Origin: Patagioenas fasciata
Taxonomy: Eukaryota > Chordata > Aves > Columbiformes > Columbidae
Assembly (NCBI RefSeq): GCF_037038585.1
Contig: NC_092525.1
Coordinates: forward strand, 18,394,867 to 18,458,866
Length of the DNA stretch: 64,000 nucleotides
Reading direction: 5' to 3'
The notes under the pieces were generated by a model. It made no database searches, was not told the DNA's origin, and saw only the letters and a list, made by a program, of their open reading frames with translations. The first letter of the stretch is position 1. Every line of letters begins with the position of its first letter. The translations under genes and the position numbers were made by a program. Positions 57,080 through 64,000 of the stretch are shown here, one piece after another.

Positions 57080-59690
57080 AATTCAATAAAAGTCCCTGGA
57101 ATACAAGTGTTGGCTCTCAAGAAAACTGGATGGCGAGTGTCTGGCCAATTGCACCGATTCCCGGCTAGGTGCCATCAAGGGCAGGGAGGCTGCGGAGATG
57201 ACAGGGGTGCGCACGGCTCCGGACGGTGTATCCGCGGAGGTTTAAGCGGGTGCGTATCAAACGCAGCCCTGGGGGTTGCGCTGAAGGCCAGCGCTGTGCC
57301 CCGGCTGAGCCTGGTCCGCAGCCGCGGAGCGTAACTTGTGCACGGTGCTCGCCGTGTTCCCTCAACCGCTGCCTTTTCGAATCTCTTGTACCCATCCAAA
57401 ACGACCAGGCTGGTTTTCCGCCTCCCCGGACCATGCTGAGCTCCCCGGAGCGGCGAGGACGGGCCTCCAGCACATCTCAGACATCAGGGACCTCCTGAAA
57501 AACTGCCCGAGAAGCCACGGGAGGCAAAATCCTGTTGAATTCCCCAGTCCCCCGAGAACAGCCGCCCTGCCCCACACCCGTAGTGGGGGAAGAAAAACCC
57601 CTACTCTCGTAAAGCAAATCCCTGTGGCATTTTTCCTGGCGTGGGAGATTTAAGAGGGCCTCGCGAAGTCCAAGGGATGGCCTTTCTCGAACTGAAATCC
57701 ACGTCTTCCTTCCTTTATTTCTGACCCAGGACATGGAGCCCGTGCCGGCGGGGTGGGGACAGGGGTGAACCGGAGCGGCCCGGCGGCGAGGAGCCCAGTT
57801 CTGGGGGCGCTGGGAATTTGCGGATCGGTGCGCGATTACCCGGGCAAAATCCCGCCGGTACCGCTGGCGTGGACCCCAACCCGTACCCGCCAGGTACATC
57901 CTCGGAGTTCGGGCCGTCCTCAAACGCTGCCCACGTCCCAAAGGTTTCTGATGTCACTAGTGGATTATTTCCTCCGACCACCTCTCCGCGGGACAGACAG
58001 TGTCGGAGCACCCGGACGGAAAGGTCTCTGAGGGGCCTTTCCCCCCCCTGAGCCCTCCAGGACGCTCCCGGTAGACCGGTCCCTCTGCTGGCACCGGCAC
58101 TCCCGGCCTCAGCTCTGCCCTGCCGCGGCTCCGGAGCGGGGTCTCCAATTGTCCCCCGAAGCTCCACGCTGCCTCACCCCCCGGGGACACGATCACCGGC
58201 CCCGGTGCTGCCCCCGGGTCTCGGCTGGGACCCTTGCCTGAGCAACGACGTCCACAAGCGATAAATATACATTTTAAAATAACTGCAAAAGATATTTTCC
58301 TGCCTTTTCAAATGCTCGCCGCTGTCTTTCAACAGCCACTAGCCTGTAACTTTCAGCCCCGCTCTGTGTCCGGGGAGAGATCAATTATGCTATAAATAGG
58401 CGGCGTTGAGAGCAGTTAGCGCGGAGGGAGCGCAACTCCAGCGGCCGCGCAGCGCTCGGCCCGCCGGCTGCGAAAAAGCGAGAGGGTTCCCCGGGAGACT
58501 CTCATCAGCCGAGGAAATGGCCCTGATGAGCCCATCTCATCCCTTTTTCAAGCAACGTGCTGGTTAAGAGGATTAGGGCCAGATCGTATCTCCAACCTAT
58601 TGTACATTCTCCGGCACCTTCCCCAGGCGGAGAAAGCAGCGGGTCCGCAATCGTAATAAATAAGGAGGGGTCGTGGGGGGATGACTCTGGGTAAACTCTC
58701 CGGGCTGCGAGGACGGTCATTTTCCCGGTGCTTAGGATCCAGTTACTTTCAATACACTCCAGGGACCGACATGACACGTCTTATACTAATAGGCATCTGT
58801 CACCGAGCGTGTCAAGTTTTGCCATATGCGTCCGACAAGTTTGTGGAAGGAAAAGAAGAGAAAGAAGAAGAAAAAGACTTTCTGTTGTTTGGCTAAAGCG
58901 AGCAGCTGCGGAAACTTCGCCGAGAGATGGTGTCCCCGGCTGTCCCCAGCCCGCCGCCGCTCTCCACGGGGCAGCACCATGCGGTGGGAGCTGCTCGCCA
59001 GCTGACTGCAAACCCTCCCCCGTTTAGGGACCAATTTCTCGTACCCCCGGATCTCTGAGCCCTGCCGGTAGCTTTGCGCGACCCGCCGGGGCGCTCCTTC
59101 GGGCGACCGGCTGCAAAAGCGCGCCCAGCACGGTCCCATCTCGGCGGCTCCGGGCACCGGGGAGGCTCCCGGTCCCCCTGAGTGCTCCCGGCCCCGGGGG
59201 GGCGCGCCCGTTCCCCGCGGGTGCAATGGGAGCCGCCGCGCCCCCTGCAGGCACCGGTGCGCCACTGCAGCTCCGCCGCCGCCGCTGCCACCGGGAGCTC
59301 TCACCTGCCCGCAGGGCCCCGCTGCCGCTCCTGACCCGGCGGCCCCAGTGGCTCCTGCGGGGAGGCAGCGGCCGGACGGCGGGCTCGCCGCCGCGGCCTT
59401 TCCCGAGCCCCGCGGCCTCCCGATGCTGCCCGGTCCCGGGAGCCGCCGCCGCGCCTTCCCCGAGAAAGGTGTCTCCGGCACCGCAGGGTCCCGCCGGCCG
59501 CTCTCCTAGGCGATCGGGGAGAAACCGGGGGAGAGAAATAGAGGACGGAGGTAACCGGGGGAGAAGCACTTCCCGGGGCCGCGGCGGAGGGAGGCGGCGG
59601 GGAGGAAAGTTGCCGGTTTCACCGCCGCCGGCGCGCAGATGCCGAGCCCGAGGTATTGCTGCTATGTGGGGAAATATGAGCGAGTAATTT
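57080..59690. promoter_or_regulatory. Orphan CpG-rich region downstream of FOXD3
   Basis: About 2.6 kb rich in CpG with no convincing exon. The ORFs inside are long only because stop codons are rare in GC-rich DNA; their products are biased towards R, P, G and A and match no family. Patches of mixed composition (58250-58420, 58500-58820) look like conserved non-coding blocks. Developmental genes such as FOXD3 often have such extra CpG islands. Confidence 0.45.
58390..58399 (+). promoter_or_regulatory. TATA box / MEF2-type site CTATAAATAG
   Basis: CTATAAATAG is at once a strong TATA element followed by GC-rich sequence (ggcggcg) and a perfect MEF2 consensus. As a promoter it would drive + strand transcription towards the 3' end of FOXD3. 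Confidence 0.4.
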
Positions 59691-61275
59691 TATAAGTAAC
59701 AAAGGCTGGGGAATGGAATGAGCTCCTGTTATCCGGTGTCCTCTGGAAGCCCTGGATCAGCAGCTTCTTGAGCCTAGAAGTGAATTCAAGCAGAGGCTCC
59801 TTTCTCTTTCCCAGGGGTATCCGCTAAATATAGAAATAACCTCCGCGCGTGTTGTACAAATCACCTACCATTTGCTGTTTGTGTAAAACCGATTAGCCAG
59901 ACACAACTGTGAAACAACTTGTTACTTTTATAGCCGCCACGTACAAACAAATTTAGATCCGCTGGGTTTCTCCGGGTGTCCATGTAGGGCCCTGCCTGAC
60001 ACCGAATCCCCGCTCGCTTCAGGTGCCCGTTCTCCCTTTTCGTGTCAGATGATTAGCGAGTCCTTATTTATAAAGTTCAAACTATCTCATCACTAAGCTG
60101 CTTGTTTTATTTTAGTCCATGTATGTGGAGGTATAAATATTTACTTAGGAAAAAATAATATTTACTGCTTACCGGGAAGGCAAGGACACTTTTATTTATT
60201 ACTTTTTTTTTTTTTTAATCCGCTGTTCCCAGCAGGTGTTAGAGGTGAAATAAGCGCCTCGTCCAGCTCCTCCCGATGCGAAACCTGGTGCCTGCTGCAT
60301 CCCGCCTGCATTTCACGCCGCCGGTTTTCCTAACAAAGACAGCGCATTATTTGGGGCAGAAAAGCAAAATCCACGAAGGTTTCCAAAGGCGACTAAAATT
60401 CAATGTTTTGCGAGGGAGAGAATAAAGTACCAACCACAGTCGGTGCACAGGAGAGACTGAATGCCCGAGATCTCGCCACGCTAAACCCCCAAAGCAGGTT
60501 TTAAAATATTGTAACGCGCTAAAGATTTTTGTTTTTTTTCATCCTGGCAGTCTCTTTATTTTAGCCCGAAAATGCGCACAAATGTACATATTTTGGCAGC
60601 TGCCCTTAAAGCTTGGTTATCAGGAATTAGCTGGTAAAGGCCGTTCCCTTTCCATGGGAACGGAGCCGCTTTTTAAACACCAATTATTTTCTCGATCTAA
60701 ACGAGAGATCCGCGCTCAGACACCGCACTGGCGCGGCTTCAATTATCTTTCCCACCCCGCAAAATAAATAGTAAACGTTACTTAGATTGCCCCAACGTTT
60801 TTTATTTAAAACAATTTCCCTTATAATTAGCCACGAAAGCCAACCCAAAGCGTACCTATTCCGGCCGGGAAGGGGCAGGATCCCACAGCGCCAGGCTGCT
60901 GAGCCGAAATCACCATAAGAAAAAAAATAAATGTGTTTAGGGAAAAATCACGGCACGGTTGATGGAAACTCGAATCTGCCGGGGAAGGTTTAATTTTGAA
61001 GGAATCGCTTTGATGCTGCCTCCGTCACGGCGGCCGCCCCGGGAACGAGCGAGCCCGGTTGCTGTCGTTGCGCGGCCGCGGATGGAGCATCACGAAGCGG
61101 CAGAAGGTATGCGCGGGGCCGGCCCGCCGTAGGAGACCCGTCCACACCGCACCGAGACTGGCGGAACCCCGATCTCCGCCGCCACTCCGCTCACCCGCTC
61201 GCTTCTCCAGCATCCGCGGGCCCCGCAGCGCGTCCTTCGGGTGGGTGCGCAAAGATACGCTTCTCACACAATGAC
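59690..61275. other. FOXD3 3' flank
   Basis: Mixed-composition sequence with many AT-rich transcription-factor-like words (for example taacaaagg near 59697, tgattagc near 60050) and a CpG-rich patch at about 61020-61250. It has the look of developmental regulatory DNA, but no gene was recognised. Confidence 0.4.
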
Positions 61276-61294
61276 GGGCAGAGCATTTTAAAAA

Positions 61295-61300
61295 TTTATT
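61295..61300 (-). promoter_or_regulatory. Polyadenylation signal of FOXD3
   Basis: AATAAA on the - strand about 470 bases after the stop codon, at the end of an AT-rich 3' UTR. Another tttatt (+ strand) lies near 61499 and could be an earlier signal. Confidence 0.55.
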
Positions 61301-61766
61301 TACAAAGTTGTGTACAACACGAAGGGATAACATTTAGAATACATATATTCATTCATATATAAACAGACTTCTATAATAGAATGACAGCGTTTTCCTCCTT
61401 TGTTATTTTTTCTCCAAAATTCTTTGTTTTGTTCGTAGTTCGTTTAATATTTAAAATCTTCCCCGCTTATTTTTGATACTTTTTTTTTCGTTTGTTCGTT
61501 TATTTCGGATAAAACCGCTCAGAGCGTCGGAACCTTCAAAAAAAGTGAAAGTTCGCAGCTCCTAATCGCGACCGTCATTTCGCCTTTTTAGAAAAATAAA
61601 AACCCCCGAAAGCAACGTCAGTGATTTTTGATACAAATATATACAAGCGGCGGTGGGGGGGGGAGCGATGCCCGCTGCTCCAAGCCCGAGTGGGGGCGGC
61701 CGCGGAGCCCCCGAGGGGGCGGCCGGCGGTGGCTGCAGGAACTTGCCTGGGGCTACTTGGCCGGGG

Positions 61767-62975
61767 CTACTGCGCCGGCCACTTTGCCTGCACGGCGGCG
61801 GCGGGGGCTGCGGGCTGCAGGAACTGCCCCGCGATGATGTTGGTAGGCACGCTGAGGATGGGGGCGATGGCGGCTGTGGTCCTGGCCAGCGCCAGCGGCT
61901 GGTGGGCCATAAGGGCCGACTGCACGGTGACTGGCGGCCGCAGGAAAGTCTGGGCGCTGGCGGCCGAGCTGGCTGCCGGGACACCGATGATGTTCTCGAT
62001 GCTGAAGGAGGGGCGGCTGCTGGGCTCTGACTTGACGATGGAGCCGGCGGCCCCCAGGCTGTTGAGCTGCAGCTGGAGGCTGGGGCTGAGCTGGGAGTTG
62101 AAGGCTTTGCGGCTGAGCTCGCTGGACGGCAGCAGCGGTACCGCCGGCGGCAGCATGGGCCCCACGGGAGGGATGTAGGGGTACTGCAGCGCGGCCGCGG
62201 CGGCCGCGGGGTGCGTGTAGGCGCCGGGGTGCAGCCCGTAGGGGCGGCCATAGGGGCCGGCGAGGCCGTAGGCGCCGAAGCCCTGCATCATCAGCGCCGT
62301 CTGGTCCCGCAGGTGCTCCTGCTGGTGCCGCTTGAAGCGCTTCCTGCGGCGGAGGAAGCTGCCGTTGTCGAACATGTCCTCGGACTGCGGGTCCAGCGTC
62401 CAGTAGTTGCCCTTGCCCGGGTTGCCGGGTTCCCGGGGGATCTTGACGAAGCAGTCGTTGAGGGAGAGGTTGTGACGGATGCTGTTCTGCCAAGCGGGGA
62501 ACTTCTCCCGGTAGTACGGGAAACGGTTGCTGATGAACTCGCAGATGCCGCTGAGCGTCAGCTTCTTCTGCGGGCTCTGCAGAATGGCCATGGTGATCAG
62601 GGCGATGTACGAGTAGGGCGGCTTCACCAGGCTGCTCTTGGGCTTGCTCTGTCCCGCCGATGCCCCACCGCCGCTCGCCCCCTCCTCGCCGACCCCCTTG
62701 CCGCCTTCGGCCGCGCCGCCGAGGGCCGCCTGGGCCGGGCTGCCGCTGCCGCTGCTGCCGCTCTCCGCGCCCGCGCCCGCCTCAGCGGGCAGCGCCAGCT
62801 CCGCCGCCTCGTCCAGCGGCAGGCGCGGCAGAGCGGCGGGGCTGCCGGCCTCGCCGTCGCTGTCCTTGCCCAGCCCGTCGTCGCCTTCACCCACCACGTC
62901 GATATCCACATCCTCGGCCGCCGGGACGGTGGGGCCGGACATGTCGCTGGCGCTGCCGCCGCCCGATAGGGTCAT
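61767..62975 (-). CDS. FOXD3: FOXD3 forkhead transcription factor, single exon
   Basis: FOXD3 is a nuclear forkhead protein needed in pluripotent cells and neural crest, mainly as a repressor. The frame has 402 codons plus stop and begins [14 protein letters not shown], then [15 protein letters not shown], the FOXD3 N-terminal signature, which sets it apart from FOXD1 and FOXD2. The forkhead domain spans about residues 117-214, from [10 protein letters not shown] through recognition helix [11 protein letters not shown] (164-174) to the basic wing end RRRKRFKRH. An eh1 Groucho/TLE-binding motif, FSIENIIG, lies at 324-331, with VKSE (314-317) as a possible SUMO site. The start has G at -3. It is shorter than the human protein (478 residues, from memory), with only six alanines at 257-262. 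ALG6 is the next gene on the same strand, as in human. Confidence 0.97.
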   Translation of the reverse strand: MTLSGGGSASDMSGPTVPAAEDVDIDVVGEGDDGLGKDSDGEAGSPAALPRLPLDEAAELALPAEAGAGAESGSSGSGSPAQAALGGAAEGGKGVGEEGASGGGASAGQSKPKSSLVKPPYSYIALITMAILQSPQKKLTLSGICEFISNRFPYYREKFPAWQNSIRHNLSLNDCFVKIPREPGNPGKGNYWTLDPQSEDMFDNGSFLRRRKRFKRHQQEHLRDQTALMMQGFGAYGLAGPYGRPYGLHPGAYTHPAAAAAALQYPYIPPVGPMLPPAVPLLPSSELSRKAFNSQLSPSLQLQLNSLGAAGSIVKSEPSSRPSFSIENIIGVPAASSAASAQTFLRPPVTVQSALMAHQPLALARTTAAIAPILSVPTNIIAGQFLQPAAPAAAVQAKWPAQ

Positions 62976-63600
62976 CCCCGCTCGGCGGACAGGGCGCGGC
63001 GGCGGGGCCTCCCGCCCGCACCCGGCGGCGCGGCGGGCTCCCCCCGTGCCCCCCTCCCGCCGCTCCTCCGACCGGCCCCTGGGGCTAGACCCGAGCGGCC
63101 TGGCTGCCCCCCGCGGCCCCGTCCCCGCGGGGCATGGGGCGGCCGCTCCCGTTCCTCTCCCGTCCGCGGCGTCCCGCGGCGCGGGGCTGCCCTGGCCGCC
63201 CGGTCACCTCCGGCTGCGCGCCCTGCTCCCGCCGCCGGGCATCGGGGATCAGGCGGCGACGCTGGTTCCCGCCCGCTGCGATGGGCGCCCGCGGGCGCCG
63301 GACATCGGGCCGCCGCGGCTCCGCGGGCACCCGCCACTCCACCGCTCCGCTCCGCGGCCGCGGCTCCGCCGCGCACCACTCCGCCGCCCTTGGCTTTTTT
63401 TTTTTTTCTTTCCTCTTTCCTTCTCTTTCCTGCTGTGGTTTGGTGTTTTTTTTTTTCCTCTCCTTGGCGGAGGGAGGGGACGGAGCTCCCGGCGGCCGGG
63501 CGGGGCGGGGGCAGGAGGCCGGGGCGTCGCGGGGCCTCGCTCGCCACTTTGGAAGCGCGGCGGTCCGGACTGCCTGATAGATTACTTTCCCGTTAAAGAT
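62976..63600 (-). promoter_or_regulatory. FOXD3 5' UTR and core promoter region (CpG island)
   Basis: Very CpG-rich sequence upstream of the ATG. It includes a pyrimidine-rich block on + (63391-63462), so the sense strand carries two A-runs within a purine-rich leader. A TATATC element on - near 63598-63603 is a weak TATA candidate. The transcription start could not be fixed. Confidence 0.55.
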
Positions 63601-63617
63601 ATACTCGGAGGCGGTGC

Positions 63618-63694
63618 CACGTGACCGCGTGACGTCAGGCGCCCCGCTGTGAAGTCATGCAAAACTCGAGTTGTTTCATGGACTGTCAACAAAG
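63618..63694. promoter_or_regulatory. Motif cluster upstream of FOXD3: E-box, CRE, octamer-like, SOX/FOX
   Basis: Within 77 bases lie CACGTG (63618-63623), the full palindromic CRE TGACGTCA (63630-63637), octamer-like ATGCAAAA (63657-63664) and GTCAACAAAG (63685-63694), which serves as both a FOX-type (GTCAACA) and a SOX-type (AACAAAG) site. This is consistent with a proximal control element for a stem-cell and neural-crest gene. Confidence 0.5.
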
Positions 63695-63809
63695 AGCAGC
63701 GGCGGCTCCGCTCGGCCCGCCCGCCCCGTCGGGCCACCGCCGCGCCTGGGACCCGCGGGCACCGCGACCCGCCGGCCCGGCGCGGAAAAGTTGCGGCACC
63801 GGGGGTTTC

Positions 63810-63810
<1 letters not shown>

Positions 63811-63870
<60 letters not shown>
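63811..63870. repeat. (CTG)n/(CAG)n trinucleotide repeat, 20 pure units
   Basis: An uninterrupted run of tgc, 20 units, followed by three cgc/ccg-type units, about 840 bases upstream of the FOXD3 ATG. The homopolymeric leucine, alanine, serine and cysteine ORFs across it are artefacts of the repeat. Whether it lies in a transcript (long 5' UTR or a divergent RNA) is unknown. Confidence 0.9.
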
Positions 63871-63871
<1 letters not shown>

Positions 63872-64000
63872 GCCGCCGCCGGTGCGAAGGGCCCGCAGGC
63901 CGCCGCGATACGCTCGGCAGCGGCCGCCCCGGCCGAGAGCAGGCTCAGCGGATGCGCCACCGCAATAGCGCTTCAACCCACCAAGTTTGGGCTCTGAAAT
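63871..64000. other. Far upstream flank of FOXD3
   Basis: GC-rich sequence continuing the CpG island to the window edge. No gene was recognised. Confidence 0.4.

Larger units (their letters stand above)
54053..57080. other. ALG6-FOXD3 intergenic, proximal part
   Basis: Contains a TTTG microsatellite (54236-54281), a long T-run near 54821-54840, a pyrimidine-rich stretch (about 55470-55520) and a block with TEAD- and homeodomain-type motifs (55600-55850). No gene was recognised. Confidence 0.5.

Noticed and set aside
58786-59481. 231-codon - strand ORF in the CpG-rich region
   Set aside because: It is long only because GC-rich DNA lacks stop codons; it is biased towards G, A, R and P, and no splice or family support was seen.
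62211-62969. Long + strand ORF of 252 codons opposite FOXD3
   Set aside because: It is the antisense shadow of the FOXD3 coding sequence in GC-rich DNA and has no recognisable domain.
61767-62975. Assignment of the forkhead gene as FOXD1 or FOXD2
   Set aside because: The N-terminus ([14 protein letters not shown]...[12 protein letters not shown]) and the neighbouring ALG6-ITGB3BP pair are specific to FOXD3.
62638-63624. 328-codon + strand ORF over the FOXD3 promoter
   Set aside because: Composition is dominated by P, R, A and S, with polyphenylalanine from T-runs; it crosses the FOXD3 start and matches no family.
63657-63997. ORFs rich in leucine, alanine, serine and cysteine over the CTG repeat
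   Set aside because: All are translations of the trinucleotide repeat in different frames and have no other support.

Overview
The window is a vertebrate nuclear segment, almost certainly from a bird. It carries several CR1 LINE 3' fragments with the avian-type ending (ATTCTGTGATTC), has few other repeats and compact introns, and shows the gene order ITGB3BP - ALG6 - FOXD3, a syntenic block known from human 1p31 and, from memory, chicken chromosome 8. No bacterial genes, RNA genes or CRISPR arrays were seen. All three genes were recognised from translated exons; the exon borders were placed by hand from splice sites and reading phase.

Layout. From 1 to about 23.1 kb the + strand carries ITGB3BP (CENP-R/NRIF3): seven coding exons are visible (4711-23025), and the first exon (about five coding bases) lies left of the window. 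From 23.1 to 30.1 kb is a gene-poor convergent gap. From 53.2 down to 30.1 kb the - strand carries ALG6, the first ER glucosyltransferase of the lipid-linked oligosaccharide pathway. Fourteen coding exons give an uninterrupted 507-codon frame, the same length as human ALG6 (from memory). Its CpG-island promoter lies near 53.2 kb and abuts a CR1 fragment. From 54 to 61.3 kb there is no convincing gene, but there is much CpG-rich and regulatory-looking sequence. From 61.28 to 62.98 kb, on the - strand, is the single-exon FOXD3 gene, followed by its CpG-rich promoter region, which includes a pure 20-unit CTG/CAG repeat.

The genes do not act together in one pathway: CENP-R is a kinetochore protein, ALG6 a housekeeping glycosylation enzyme, and FOXD3 a neural-crest and stem-cell transcription factor. 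The intergenic sequence between ALG6 and FOXD3 probably includes FOXD3 regulatory DNA.

The most unusual signals are three non-canonical introns within four consecutive ALG6 introns: two GC-AG introns, and one apparent U12-type intron that reading frame forces to be GT...AT and that splits the HFQYN motif. Other points of note are the absence of both nuclear-receptor boxes from this ITGB3BP, an inverted CR1 pair in ITGB3BP intron 1, a palindromic TEAD-like element near FOXD3, a TATA/MEF2-type element facing FOXD3 from downstream, and the CTG repeat upstream of FOXD3.
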